Source: Bacilli bacterium
GTDB taxonomy: Bacteria > Bacillota_I > Bacilli_A > RF39 > UBA660
Length of the DNA stretch: 64,000 nucleotides
Direction: 5' to 3'
Assembly: GCA_900768815.1 (NCBI GenBank)
Contig: CAAGEE010000002.1
Location: 186,001 to 250,000 of the forward strand
Shown: positions 23,626 to 33,240 of the stretch, piece after piece
How positions within the stretch are numbered: position 1 is the stretch's first letter
How the letters are laid out: each line of letters begins with the position of its first letter
The notes under the pieces: model-generated
What the model saw: only the letters and a program-made list of their open reading frames with translations
Told to the model about the DNA's origin: nothing
Databases searched by the model: none
Program-made: the position numbers and the translations under genes

Positions 23626-26064
23626 TTAATCTAGATCGGTTCTAGCTAGAATAGCAGCTGGTGTTTTACGTAGAGTTGCAAATACTGGAATTAGTCCTAC
23701 TATTAGATTAAAAGTATAACAAATTATTATAGAGGCTAAGACAGTTGGAACATTTACCATAATAATTCTTTGCATATATGGTACTGTCGTTAAGACTTTC
23801 ATTATGTAAGCACAGATTAGAATACCTGTTAAACTAGTTAGGGTTGTTATAGCGATAATTTCACCCGAGAACATAATATAAATATCTTTTTTCTTAACAC
23901 CTATAGCACGATAGATTCCTACTTCTTTTACCCTTGATAAGAATGATGATCTACTCATTAAGAATATTTCGATTAGAGATATACCTAGAACGATTGTAGC
24001 ACTAGCTAACATTATGTTATTACTTTTTGCATTGGAGGCAATATAATTTTCTCTATCCTTTTGATAATTATCATAGATATTTATCTCATAATTATTTCTA
24101 AAATTTTCAATTGTTTTAGTTTTATTGTCTGTATAGATTGTTAGCTTTTTAGTTTTAAAAATTAGACTTGTTTCTATAGTGTTGGTATTTACAAAGTAAT
24201 TATTTATTTCATCTGCTGAAGAATAGTAACCAACTACTACTAGTTTACGCTCACCTATTTTAGTTGAAATTTCCTTATTTAATTTCATAGATTCTTCATT
24301 ACTTATATTGACAATAGTTTCATAATCATTTGTTGGTTCTCTACCCTTGGTAATAGTTATTTTGTCTTTAAATAAGTTATAATCTTGAATACCTGTTTTT
24401 CCTTCATTTTCCTCTGCATAAGCATCAGTTACATTTTTTGAATTATATAATATGTCCATAAACAATGCTTCGTTTACATATATTGAAGGAGATACTAAAT
24501 CAGTTATTCCAACGATAGTAAAGTCATTCATAGAAGTTATTCTGGCTTTTCTATTTAGGACATCTTTAATAGTCTTAACATTGGCCATTTTGTTAACTCC
24601 GTCGCTTGATGAATACATCTTTTCAATAGTTAGTTTGTCTACTACTATTTCATAATTATTTTTTGGCATTCTACCATAGATTAAATCATCTTTTGTAATC
24701 ATATTAATTGAAGACATTGAACCTTTTAAAAGCATATTTTGGTTACTCGTTTGATAATAGTCACTTAATGGTACTCGCATACTTATTGTAGAACCTCCTG
24801 GTAAGATGTATTTTACTCCTTCTACTTCGGCATATTTTTGATATATAATCGGATCTGTTTTGTTAGTCTCAATAGTTATATAGTTTTTATTTGTTTCAAC
24901 AAACTCTTTTTCGTTTACTCTTGATGCTGCTCCCATACTACTGGTTGAAATCATAATAAAGATACCAGATAGGAAGAACCCAATTAGGAGAATTTTCTTT
25001 ATTAGTGAATATGCAAAAACTTTTTTAAAACCATTAGTTATAAAAGTAAGGGGATTAAATATTGAAGAGTATCTTAGATTTCTATTTTTATCGATGACGT
25101 TTTCAAAATCAAATTCATATTTTTCTAGTTCCTTTTTATCAAGTTTATGATAATGATCATCAATAAATTCAATACTAGAGTCTTCATCCACAACTTCAAT
25201 GGAATTATTGTTTTTACTGCGAATATAAATATTATTGTTTTTAATTACTATTTCTACGTGGAGTTTTTCATTACTATCATGATAAATTGTTATATCGTTA
25301 TTTTTATCTTTGAAGTTTTCTGACTTTTTAAAGTCTTTTAAATAGAATCTATTATCGATAGCGTAATCAAGTTCATTAGTGTGAGTATTTTCATAGTCTT
25401 TAACGACTTTACCATCAGATATTTCAATAATTCTACTGGCATAGAAGTTAGCTAGATTTGTTTCGTGTGTTACTAGTATTACTAGTCTATCTTTAGAAAT
25501 AGCTTTGATAATATTCATTATTTCAACGGAGTTTTTGCTGTCTAAGTTACCTGTTGGTTCATCTGCTATAATAATATTGGGATTTTTTACAATGGCACGG
25601 GCAATACCTACTCTTTGACGTTCACCACCAGATAACATGTTGGCAGGTCTTTTACGATAACGGTACATTCCCACTTTTTCTAAGACGTAGGTCACTCTTT
25701 TATCTATTTCTTTTTTATCTTTAATACCAATTATTTTTAGACTTAAGGCAACATTATCATAAACAGATAAGTTATCTACTAGTTTATAATCTTGAAAGAT
25801 GTAACCAATATTTAAATTTCTTATTTTATCTACTTTGTAACTGAATTTACTAGTTATTTTTTGATCATTAATGAATATTTTACCTTTTTGAACTTTGTCT
25901 AGACCACCAATAACATTTAAAAGTGTTGTTTTACCTGAACCGGATGGACCAAGCAAAGCTACTAGACCAGTATCTTCTAAAGTAAGAGAGGTATTATCAA
26001 TTACATGTATTTGATTTTTTTTATGACGATTAAAATATTTATTTATATTTTCTATTTTTATCAT
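23626..26064 (-). CDS. Fused ABC ATPase / FtsX-like permease, second of pair (812 aa)
   Basis: Residues 1-225 are an ATPase with Walker A GPSGSGKTT, Q-loop YIFQDYK, signature MLSGGERQRVGIARA and Walker B IIIADEPTG. A charged soluble linker of about 100 residues follows, then an FtsX/MacB permease: helix about 350-372, a large external domain of roughly 300 residues, and three helices near the C-terminus with the typical VKEVGIYRAIGVKK cytoplasmic turn. MacB-type transporters of this kind act by mechanotransmission rather than transport across the membrane, on antibiotics, peptides or lipoproteins. The gene stops 2 bp from its partner, so the two likely form a heterodimer. Confidence 0.9.
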   Translation of the reverse strand: MIKIENINKYFNRHKKNQIHVIDNTSLTLEDTGLVALLGPSGSGKTTLLNVIGGLDKVQKGKIFINDQKITSKFSYKVDKIRNLNIGYIFQDYKLVDNLSVYDNVALSLKIIGIKDKKEIDKRVTYVLEKVGMYRYRKRPANMLSGGERQRVGIARAIVKNPNIIIADEPTGNLDSKNSVEIMNIIKAISKDRLVILVTHETNLANFYASRIIEISDGKVVKDYENTHTNELDYAIDNRFYLKDFKKSENFKDKNNDITIYHDSNEKLHVEIVIKNNNIYIRSKNNNSIEVVDEDSSIEFIDDHYHKLDKKELEKYEFDFENVIDKNRNLRYSSIFNPLTFITNGFKKVFAYSLIKKILLIGFFLSGIFIMISTSSMGAASRVNEKEFVETNKNYITIETNKTDPIIYQKYAEVEGVKYILPGGSTISMRVPLSDYYQTSNQNMLLKGSMSSINMITKDDLIYGRMPKNNYEIVVDKLTIEKMYSSSDGVNKMANVKTIKDVLNRKARITSMNDFTIVGITDLVSPSIYVNEALFMDILYNSKNVTDAYAEENEGKTGIQDYNLFKDKITITKGREPTNDYETIVNISNEESMKLNKEISTKIGERKLVVVGYYSSADEINNYFVNTNTIETSLIFKTKKLTIYTDNKTKTIENFRNNYEINIYDNYQKDRENYIASNAKSNNIMLASATIVLGISLIEIFLMSRSSFLSRVKEVGIYRAIGVKKKDIYIMFSGEIIAITTLTSLTGILICAYIMKVLTTVPYMQRIIMVNVPTVLASIIICYTFNLIVGLIPVFATLRKTPAAILARTDLD

Positions 26065-26066
26065 TA

Positions 26067-28304
26067 TTACACCTCTTCTCTATAAGAGTTCATAACACTC
26101 TTTTTAAATATTTTAGCAGCATATTTTTCACTTATTAAGAAAGATAATAGGACTAGTATTAAATATATTAGTGTGTAATCATTAAGTGTTAAATATTCAT
26201 TTATAGTTTGTAATACTGAATTTTTTATAGTACCTAAATGATTTAGATAAATACATAAGTCAAAAGTAAGATATGCGATGTTAGCAACAATAAACAATTC
26301 AATTATTAGTAATTGTCTAGCTACTTTTTTAGGAGCACCTAACATTCTAATAGTTGTGTAGTAAATATTTCTAGATTTTAAGATTAGTTTTATAACAAAG
26401 TATGTGATAAAGAAAAGTGTTGCGACTAAGATGATAGTAACTATTATTTTTAAGACTCTAATAATTACTGAAGCTGTTGGTTGAATTAAAGTGTCTTTTA
26501 TGACTAGAGTTTTATAATTTAGTTTATTTAATTCTTTTACTGTTTCAGCAATTTTGTGGGCATCTTTTACGTAAATACTCATTTGATAAGTATCTTTATT
26601 GTATAGATTGTTGTAATTTTCAGGATTTATAAAAATTATACCATTGTATGAATCAAATTCATCTTTGTTATAGTTTGGTAATTCTAATACTGAAGAAATG
26701 TTCTTAGAGTTATAATATTTACTTACACGTACATCAACGTTATCTTCATAATATAAGTTACTAATATGAATATTTATATTTTGATTTAGACAATTTTCTT
26801 TAGGACAAGTATATTTATAATCTTCAGTAATAAATGCTTCGTTTAATGGCACCCGGTTATTAGGAACTATTTTATATGCTGGGTCCCAACTATTTATTTT
26901 GCGGTTTTTACCTAGAAAGTTTACTATAGTTGTACTGTATGATTCATTACTTTGTACTTGAAACTTATCTATAGCTTTTTCTGTAAAATATAATTGATAC
27001 TGGTAGTCTTCAATGTCTTTTTTATACTTAATACCTACTATTTTATAGTCTTTTATATCATCTTGAATAAGAGAAGAAGAATTATTTTCTATGTTGTATG
27101 TTTTACTCATCAATTCATCATATTGTTGTCCTAGGTAATAGTCTTTTTTACTACCAACGATAACTATTTCGTTATCGGTCTCTGGCATTCTACCAACATC
27201 TAATTTACCAGACAATTGTTCAATACTTTTGGGAGTTCCATCTATGTAGTAACTGTTGTCTTTTGATGATAAGTAGAATGATTTGTCAACGATAGAATCG
27301 TTTTTCATAATATATTTTATGTTTTCTAGCGAGGAAATTTTATTTATTTCTTCTTCTGAAATGCTGGATTTATCTTCTTTATTTATGATAATACGACTTT
27401 CATCTAAGTCTTTGAATAAATAATTGTAACCTGATTTTGAAGTTTCATATTCACTCTTTTTAAATGATGAGTACTCTGCCATTAGAGCAATAACTATAAA
27501 TAAGTATACTATTAATAGTAGAATAAATTTAGGAGCAACATTGAAAGTGTTTCTAAAACCTAATTTTAGTTTATTGAAGAAGGTAATGTTTTTATAATGA
27601 TTTTCTTTGGCTTCTCCATATTTTATTTCTTTTAATTTTTTATCTTCTAGAACTTTTCCATCATGCATAGTTATTTTTCTAGTAGCGTAATTACTTACTT
27701 GTTCGTAGTTATGAGTAACAACAATAACTAATTTATCCTTTGATAATTCACTTAGAAGCCTAATAACGCTTTCAGCAGCTCTTTTGTCAAGACTTCCTGT
27801 TGGCTCATCGGCAATTATAATTGGAACATCTTTTGCTAGAGCTCTTGCTATCGCTACACGTTGTTTTTGCCCACCAGATAATTTAGATACTTTAGTCTTA
27901 CGAAATTTAGTTAGACCAACTTTTTCTATTAGATCCAAAACTTTGGGTTTGGCTTCTTTTTTAGTTAGACCATTTAGTATTAGAACTAGTTCAATGTTTT
28001 GATAGACGCTATAGCTGTTTATTAGATTGAAGTTTTGATAAATATTTCCAATATATTTGCGACGATAATCTTCCCAATCTTTTTCTAGATAGTGGCTAGT
28101 TTCTAGACCATTAATGTACATTTCTCCTTCTTCATAAGTATCAAGACCGGATATTACATTTAATAATGTGGATTTACCAGAACCAGACTCACCGGTTATC
28201 GCAATAAATTCACCTATTTTAAACTCTAGATTTACTTTGGTGAAACCTGAAGCAATAACTCCTTTACTATAATAGAATTTTGAAACGTTTTTTAATTTTA
28301 TCAT
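26067..28304 (-). CDS. Fused ABC ATPase / FtsX-like permease, first of pair (745 aa)
   Basis: Same plan as its neighbour: an ATPase (Walker A GESGSGKST, signature KLSGGQKQRVAIARA, Walker B VPIIIADEPTGSLD) in residues 1-230, a shorter linker, helix at about 255-280, a large external domain, then three helices with RMLGAPKKVARQLL between them. The external domain has two Cys in CPKENCLN. I moved the start to 28304, since AAAGGAAA lies ahead of that ATG; the 20 upstream codons lack a ribosome site. It is the first gene of a two-gene operon. Substrate unknown. Confidence 0.9.
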   Translation of the reverse strand: MIKLKNVSKFYYSKGVIASGFTKVNLEFKIGEFIAITGESGSGKSTLLNVISGLDTYEEGEMYINGLETSHYLEKDWEDYRRKYIGNIYQNFNLINSYSVYQNIELVLILNGLTKKEAKPKVLDLIEKVGLTKFRKTKVSKLSGGQKQRVAIARALAKDVPIIIADEPTGSLDKRAAESVIRLLSELSKDKLVIVVTHNYEQVSNYATRKITMHDGKVLEDKKLKEIKYGEAKENHYKNITFFNKLKLGFRNTFNVAPKFILLLIVYLFIVIALMAEYSSFKKSEYETSKSGYNYLFKDLDESRIIINKEDKSSISEEEINKISSLENIKYIMKNDSIVDKSFYLSSKDNSYYIDGTPKSIEQLSGKLDVGRMPETDNEIVIVGSKKDYYLGQQYDELMSKTYNIENNSSSLIQDDIKDYKIVGIKYKKDIEDYQYQLYFTEKAIDKFQVQSNESYSTTIVNFLGKNRKINSWDPAYKIVPNNRVPLNEAFITEDYKYTCPKENCLNQNINIHISNLYYEDNVDVRVSKYYNSKNISSVLELPNYNKDEFDSYNGIIFINPENYNNLYNKDTYQMSIYVKDAHKIAETVKELNKLNYKTLVIKDTLIQPTASVIIRVLKIIVTIILVATLFFITYFVIKLILKSRNIYYTTIRMLGAPKKVARQLLIIELFIVANIAYLTFDLCIYLNHLGTIKNSVLQTINEYLTLNDYTLIYLILVLLSFLISEKYAAKIFKKSVMNSYREEV

Positions 28305-28387
28305 ATACGGTTTCCTTTCTTTTATAAGATAATTATATGTATTTATTTGGTTGCATACAAGCAAGTTTAATTGGAATTTTTATAAGT

Positions 28388-29020
28388 TTACTTTACATTC
28401 TTGATATTTTCTAGCATAATTTGAACTACTTCATCAATTGTTTTATCAGAAACATTTATTTCGATAGAGTCTGTTGGTTTTACAAAGTTACCAGTAGTGA
28501 TATCGTATTGATCACGACTTTCAATTTCTTTTTTTACATCTTTATAGGACATAGTAGGTCTTTTTTTACTCAGACGCAGAGCTTTAGTATCACTATCAGA
28601 ATATAAATAGAATTTAAAGTCAGCGTTTGGCATTATTCTCTCAGCTATATCTCTTCCTTCCATGACTAAATCTTTACTATTTTTTATAAAAGCATTTTGA
28701 AGATTTCGAACATATTCTTTTATTTCTTTTATATCAGAATAAATCATAGTCTTTTCAGATACTTCTTGAGTTTTAATTTTTTTTGTTACATCGATATTAT
28801 CTAAGTAAATTTTATTGTTTTTTAGAGTAATATTTATATTAGATAGAACTCTTTTTATTTCTTTTTTGTTATTTTTCTCTACGTTTTCAGATATCATTTT
28901 TAAAATTATAGCTCGATAAACATTACCAGTATTAAAAACATTTATACCTAGTATTTTAGCTAGTTCTTTAGCACATTTTGTTTTTCCGGTATTTGATAAA
29001 CCATCTATTGCTATTAACAT
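28388..29020 (-). CDS. cmk: Cytidylate kinase (210 aa)
   Basis: Nucleoside-monophosphate kinase fold: P-loop GLSNTGKTKCAKEL at residues 6-19, NTGNVYRA in the CMP-binding region, VMEGRDIAERIMPNADFKFYL as the typical (d)CMP-kinase block, and SRDQYDITT in the lid. Phosphorylates CMP and dCMP using ATP. Slightly shorter than E. coli Cmk (227). It lacks the usual RxD-Asp/Ser core completeness check by eye, but the order of motifs is convincing. It follows the UDG-like gene with 1 bp between, so co-transcribed. Confidence 0.88.
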   Translation of the reverse strand: MLIAIDGLSNTGKTKCAKELAKILGINVFNTGNVYRAIILKMISENVEKNNKKEIKRVLSNINITLKNNKIYLDNIDVTKKIKTQEVSEKTMIYSDIKEIKEYVRNLQNAFIKNSKDLVMEGRDIAERIMPNADFKFYLYSDSDTKALRLSKKRPTMSYKDVKKEIESRDQYDITTGNFVKPTDSIEINVSDKTIDEVVQIMLENIKNVK

Positions 29021-29021
29021 A

Positions 29022-29696
29022 TTACTCTCCTATTCTTACCATTTCTTTTAGTTCTTGTTCAATTATCCAATTTATATCTTCGATGGACTTATTGATGTTG
29101 AAACGACCATTACCAATTGGATAATAGACAGGATATGCTTTGTAAGTTTTATCTTTTATTTTTAAAGGGTACATTTCTTTTCTAGAAGCTGATACTGATA
29201 TCTTTTTATTTAAAACAATACTACTTACTTGATTTCCAAATAAAATTATGACTTTAGGATTTACTATTTCTATTTCTTGTAGGAATAAGTTCAAATATTC
29301 TTTATAGACACTATCCGGTAGAGGCCTTGCATCTACTTGAGTGCATTTACCAAGATTAGTTATAAAAACTTTATGCTTTGTTACGTCATTATAAACTAAA
29401 GATGCAAATTCTTCGGTCCATGATGGTCCTGGTATTTTTTTTATTGTTTGATATAGTTTTTCATCAACTAGATCTAGGGCATAAAATAAGTCCCAAATAT
29501 TTTTAGTACCAATCCAAGGAGATTTTAAGCCATGCCAAGATTTATTAGAGGCAATATTTCTACCTGTTGGATTCATAAAGACAAAACAAATATCAGGATT
29601 AGTTTCACAGCCACCATTATAGATAGAGTCTAAATCGTGAGAACCATATTCTAATTGTAATTTGTCATATTCTTTTCGCAAGTCTTTTAATTTCAT
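29022..29696 (-). CDS. Uracil-DNA glycosylase superfamily protein (224 aa)
   Basis: UDG-like fold: the first motif is CFVFMNPTGRNIA in place of the GEAPG or GxDPY loop, followed by GTKNIWDLF, FITNLGKCTQ and VIILFGNQ, and the last motif is YPVYYPIGNGRFN in place of HPS. This resembles the broad family of UDG-like single-domain proteins (family 4/6-like), many not tested. Base excision repair is the family function, but the catalytic residues differ from classical Ung, so activity on uracil is unproven. Start at ATG 29696 with AGGTG ahead, rather than the GTG 9 bp upstream. Operon with cmk. Confidence 0.75.
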   Translation of the reverse strand: MKLKDLRKEYDKLQLEYGSHDLDSIYNGGCETNPDICFVFMNPTGRNIASNKSWHGLKSPWIGTKNIWDLFYALDLVDEKLYQTIKKIPGPSWTEEFASLVYNDVTKHKVFITNLGKCTQVDARPLPDSVYKEYLNLFLQEIEIVNPKVIILFGNQVSSIVLNKKISVSASRKEMYPLKIKDKTYKAYPVYYPIGNGRFNINKSIEDINWIIEQELKEMVRIGE

Positions 29697-29772
29697 TGAT
29701 ATCACCTACTAAGATAAGTATATCATGAAATATCACTATATTGGTTTGTTTGAGGTCGTTTTTTTGAACTTT

Positions 29773-29828
29773 ACATAGAAAAAGGACAAAATTTTGAGTA
29801 TTTTAAACTCTTTACTTTCATCCTTTTT
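29773..29828 (-). terminator. Possible terminator after csoR
   Basis: AAAAAGGA (29779-29786) pairs with TCCTTTTT (29821-29828), with inner GAGT/ACTC pairing; long loop, so only moderate support. Confidence 0.45.
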
Positions 29829-29856
29829 ATTTATTTTAATTTTTAGGATAAGTACT

Positions 29857-30183
29857 TTAACATAATATTTCAGCAGTTCCGCCAGCAAATTTAGTTGTTA
29901 ATTTAACTAATTTGTCATCTACTACTTCATATTTTTCATCTTTTATATCTTTAACCATACAAGTTTTCATATGGCTTTTTAAGATTTCATTGCCAACGCT
30001 TTTTAAAGCATTAACAGTTGAAGAAATTTGAATTAAGACATCATCACAGTAACGATTATTTACAATAATTTGCTCAATACCATTGATTTGTCCAGCAATG
30101 ATACGAAGTCGGCTGGTTAGAGCTTTTTTCTCATCTGGAGTCCTGTGTTTTGATTTAGTGCAATTTGCACATTCTTTTTTCAT
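29857..30183 (-). CDS. csoR: CsoR/RcnR-family metal-sensing repressor (108 aa)
   Basis: Four-helix DUF156 repressor: RLRIIAGQINGIEQII at about 30-45, NRYCDDVLIQ with the first Cys, and LKSHMKTCM with His and Cys, together the C-H-C set of copper-sensing CsoR. The N-terminus has KECANCTKSKH, an additional Cys pair typical of many Firmicutes members. Start ATG at 30183 follows TAGGTGA. No copper ATPase (copA) or chaperone (copZ) gene is adjacent, so target genes must be elsewhere or it is autoregulatory only. Normal length about 85-115. Confidence 0.9.
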   Translation of the reverse strand: MKKECANCTKSKHRTPDEKKALTSRLRIIAGQINGIEQIIVNNRYCDDVLIQISSTVNALKSVGNEILKSHMKTCMVKDIKDEKYEVVDDKLVKLTTKFAGGTAEILC

Positions 30184-30235
30184 AGTTATCACCTAAAGTA
30201 CATTATAGGGCTGGTATTTATGTCAATAGTTAAAA

Positions 30236-30266
30236 TTAAAAAAGTATACTTTTTTCGTATACTATT
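30236..30266 (-). terminator. Terminator after the CAT-like gene
   Basis: AGTATAC (30243-30249) pairs with GTATACT (30257-30263), 7-nt loop, minus-strand T-run. Confidence 0.7.
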
Positions 30267-30915
30267 TTAGAACTTTAGTAGCCTCATCTAGAAGTTCTTG
30301 AATTTTATTAAAAACTTTGGAAATATGAAGACCATCAACAAAGACATGACTTACGGTAATATTTAGGGTCATTTCATATTTGCCATTATTATTAACATAT
30401 TTACCCCAACAAATTCTTGGAACTGTTTGAGAATGCAGTTCTTCAGTCATTGGTTGATTAGCTCCAGTAAAATTTAACCATGGGAGACATGTTATATAGT
30501 ATTCATTCCAAGCGTTAGTAGGATTATAATTGTTTTCCGTTAATTTAGTCTCATACTTAGCTTCATCAATATTCTTTTTAGCTAGATTATAAAAGTCTTG
30601 ATAATTTTTCTTATTTTCAAAACGGACATTTTCAAAGACATCGTTTTCAGTCATAACAGTAATTGCAGGATTGATATCATCGAAAATAACTGGTTTATTA
30701 TCAACGAAACGCATACGCATTTCAGGGACAGAGTTTAGTCCATTAACGACAATATATAACATATTTATAAAGAATGATGTCTTCGTTTCTTTAGAATAGT
30801 TGACCAATTTAGTCACATCCATAGTAACATTTATTCCATAAGTGGGATTCTTAAAAGATTTAAACCAATCATAAGTCTTTTTACGAAGAGAATTTTCTAT
30901 ATCTAATTCCTGCAT
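30262..30915 (-). CDS. Chloramphenicol acetyltransferase-like protein (217 aa)
   Basis: CatA-type trimeric acyltransferase fold at normal length. The catalytic motif near the C-terminus is VSHVFVDGLHISKVF, keeping the His and the DG of the usual HHxxxDG (the first His of the pair is Ser). TCLPWLNFTGANQP in the middle matches the typical CLPW block before it, and INMLYIVVNGLNSVPEMRMR the N-terminal substrate region. Acetylates chloramphenicol with acetyl-CoA in the family; many chromosomal CAT-like proteins do not confer resistance. Ribosome site GAGGTAAG precedes the ATG. Single gene between csoR and the TM protein at 31053. Confidence 0.85.
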   Translation of the reverse strand: MQELDIENSLRKKTYDWFKSFKNPTYGINVTMDVTKLVNYSKETKTSFFINMLYIVVNGLNSVPEMRMRFVDNKPVIFDDINPAITVMTENDVFENVRFENKKNYQDFYNLAKKNIDEAKYETKLTENNYNPTNAWNEYYITCLPWLNFTGANQPMTEELHSQTVPRICWGKYVNNNGKYEMTLNITVSHVFVDGLHISKVFNKIQELLDEATKVLK

Positions 30916-31005
30916 TTTACTTACCTCTTTTCTTAATATTAATTATAACATGGATAATACTTTAGAGTAAATGTTTATAATTTGGATGATTGTAGCACTT
31001 AACAC

Positions 31006-31040
31006 AAGAAAAAAAATATGATACTTGGGGTATCATATTT
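31006..31040 (-). terminator. Terminator after the 243-residue TM protein gene
   Basis: AAATATGATAC (31014-31024) pairs with GTATCATATTT (31030-31040), minus-strand T-run. Confidence 0.85.
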
Positions 31041-31052
31041 AAGTTTTTAATA

Positions 31053-31784
31053 TTAGATGTTTTCGTTACTTACAGCTTCTAAAAGCATGTTGTATTTATC
31101 TATTAGAGCATCTGTTGTAAATGTAATCGAACCATTTTCTACTTGCCAGTTATCTTTATTTTCTATTAAAAAATGAATAACTTCTTCTTCAGCATTTATT
31201 AGATCAATTATACTATTTAGTGAGTCAAATAACTTTTCATCCTCTTCATCGCTTTCTAGATTGCCTACTACTTCATCTTTATAGAAATCAATATAATAAT
31301 CATCTAAAGTTTTATCTAAGTAGGACATAGCTTTTTCTTCAGTAAAATATTCGTTATATTTAGTCATGCTTCTTTGAAGAGTTTCTTTGGCACTTTTTAA
31401 ATACTCTTTTGTTTTTATGAAATCTTTGCCATCTTCTTGATAATTCTCAGCAGTTAAGACGTATGCTAGGCGATCATTTCCTAGAACACTTGTGATATCG
31501 GTTAAAATAGTAAAGCACTCTTTAGTATATTTTTTGTATGCTACTTCTACCTTTTTGTAATCTCCTGTTGTTACGGTTCTATTTAATATTTTATCAATTT
31601 CTTTTTCATCGTAATCTTCTTTATTAGTTATTTCATATAAATAATCTAGTTCTTTCTTTAACTTCTTTTCTTGGTGAAGATCTGCAACTACTCCATAGGC
31701 AACTAGCCCAACTAGAATTGCTACTATGATACCAATTGTAATTAGAATTTTCTTTTTACTATTTTTTTCTTTTTTATTTTCCAT
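31053..31784 (-). CDS. Membrane-anchored helical protein of unknown function (243 aa)
   Basis: A short Lys-rich N-terminus and one helix (about residues 13-32, ITIGIIVAILVGLVAYGVV) are followed by about 210 external residues, almost all charged helix with few turns (KKLKKELDYLYEITN, LKSAKETLQRSM). No Cys. No family recognised. It begins 3 bp after the DUF2974 hydrolase gene stop and has AAAAGGAG ahead, so both form one unit with the small membrane protein gene at 32873. A structural or regulatory role at the membrane is a guess. Confidence 0.65.
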   Translation of the reverse strand: MENKKEKNSKKKILITIGIIVAILVGLVAYGVVADLHQEKKLKKELDYLYEITNKEDYDEKEIDKILNRTVTTGDYKKVEVAYKKYTKECFTILTDITSVLGNDRLAYVLTAENYQEDGKDFIKTKEYLKSAKETLQRSMTKYNEYFTEEKAMSYLDKTLDDYYIDFYKDEVVGNLESDEEDEKLFDSLNSIIDLINAEEEVIHFLIENKDNWQVENGSITFTTDALIDKYNMLLEAVSNENI

Positions 31785-31787
31785 ATA

Positions 31788-32828
31788 CTACTCCTTTTCT
31801 TTTATATAAGTTGATTTTATCATAGAATCAATAATGGTGTCTAAGTAATTTCTTACGTCTGGATCAATATTACGCATGTTTTTATAAAATTCCTTGAAAT
31901 CATTAAGATTAAGCTTTAAGTCACTAGAATAGTCACTTGGTAGACTAGCAAAGATAGTTTCGATTGTTTCTTTGACTTTTTCTTGATTTAGTTGTTCATA
32001 AGAAATTGTCGTTGTTTCATGAAATTGTTTACTGATGTTGGATAATTCTCCTTCGATGAAGTGTTCTCCAAAGCAGCACCAAGAAGTTGGATAATGCTCA
32101 TTAAAAGCATATTCTGTACTTTTTATCACATGATAGTCTTTATTATTTAAAATAGTTCCTACCACTGAACCAGTTGGAATAATATTTACTAACTTTTTGT
32201 GAAGTCTTTCATATTTTGGACTTTGATACTCTTCTTTTCTAAAGCCGGGTCCATCAAAGTTATATACTGCTGAAATTTTGTTATAAATATCATCACTTAC
32301 TGACATAACACTTGCCATAGCAAGATTACCACCTTTAGAGTGACCAGTTACATAGATTCTTTTATCTTCTTTAGTTAACACTTTTAAAAGATACTTTTGT
32401 GCTAGGACTTGAGTATAGGTTGGATACTCATAGCCTAGACGGAAGTTTTCTATCCAACCGATTAGTGATCCATCTGTACCTTTATAACTAATAATAGTTA
32501 GATGATTAATTCGAAGGGTTACTGCTCCAAACTGCGTATTGTTATTTCTTATTTTTTCAAAATTAGATATTTTTAAGTTTTTATATCTTTTTGAATCTTT
32601 AATTAACTCTAATACTTCATATGATAGTGGAGCCATTACTCCAGATGACTTATCTTTTTTAAAAGATATGGCGTAGTCATAAAACTCTTTTAAACTTTTT
32701 GACTCTTCAAATGATTTGATTGGGAGATAAGCAAGAATTGCTGAAAGGAGAAGATCTTGGTCATTCCAATGTACTTCTTCGATTGTATTATCTTTATAAA
32801 AATTTATATAGTCTTTTATTGTATACAT
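31788..32828 (-). CDS. DUF2974 alpha/beta-hydrolase (346 aa)
   Basis: Lipase-like serine hydrolase of the Mbeg1-like/DUF2974 group: the nucleophile elbow is VTGHSKGGNLAMAS (GxSxG) near residue 179, the Asp-containing VYNFDGPGFRKEEY follows as in the family, and a late His in SWCCFGEHF may complete the triad. No signal peptide, so cytoplasmic. Family length is normally 350-400. It is translated between the small membrane protein and the single-TM protein. Substrate unknown; the group is common in Firmicutes. Confidence 0.85.
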   Translation of the reverse strand: MYTIKDYINFYKDNTIEEVHWNDQDLLLSAILAYLPIKSFEESKSLKEFYDYAISFKKDKSSGVMAPLSYEVLELIKDSKRYKNLKISNFEKIRNNNTQFGAVTLRINHLTIISYKGTDGSLIGWIENFRLGYEYPTYTQVLAQKYLLKVLTKEDKRIYVTGHSKGGNLAMASVMSVSDDIYNKISAVYNFDGPGFRKEEYQSPKYERLHKKLVNIIPTGSVVGTILNNKDYHVIKSTEYAFNEHYPTSWCCFGEHFIEGELSNISKQFHETTTISYEQLNQEKVKETIETIFASLPSDYSSDLKLNLNDFKEFYKNMRNIDPDVRNYLDTIIDSMIKSTYIKEKE

Positions 32829-32872
32829 ATTATTACCTCTTAGTTATTATATTATAAAATCATAGATATTTA

Positions 32873-33127
32873 TTACTTTATCTTCTTTTCCCATAATTTT
32901 CTTATGATATTTAGTGATGCAGTTGAAAGGGTAAAACCAATTACTGGTACTAGGGATGATAAAAATATATTATTTATTTTAGTAGTTAAATAAGAATAAA
33001 ATACAACTACAATATAGGTTAAAATCATTATACAGATTCTTCTAGTCCAACTAGTTTCCCAACTTTTATTTAGTTCGACTTTCTTATTTCGTTCTTCTAT
33101 TTTATTAACTCTTTCTTCTAGACTCAT
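32873..33127 (-). CDS. Small two-helix membrane protein (84 aa)
   Basis: A charged N-terminal coiled-coil-like segment (EERVNKIEERNKKVEL) is followed by WETSWTRRI and two helices (about 31-47 and 54-72), ending in basic residues. No family recognised. GAAGGTAA precedes the ATG. First gene of the group reaching 31053, with 44 bp before the hydrolase gene. Confidence 0.6.
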   Translation of the reverse strand: MSLEERVNKIEERNKKVELNKSWETSWTRRICIMILTYIVVVFYSYLTTKINNIFLSSLVPVIGFTLSTASLNIIRKLWEKKIK

Positions 33128-33211
33128 AGTAATTTACCTTCTCTTCTTCAATATTTTTAATAATCTTATTATATAGTTTTTTTACTTTTAATTCAAGTGA
33201 TGTTACAGATA

Positions 33212-33240
33212 GAAAAAGAAAGTTAAATGCTTAACTTTCT
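33212..33240 (-). terminator. Terminator after the 535-residue ABC permease
   Basis: AGAAAGTTAA (33217-33226) pairs with TTAACTTTCT (33231-33240), 4-nt loop and T-run; the stem runs into the last codons of the gene. Confidence 0.8.
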
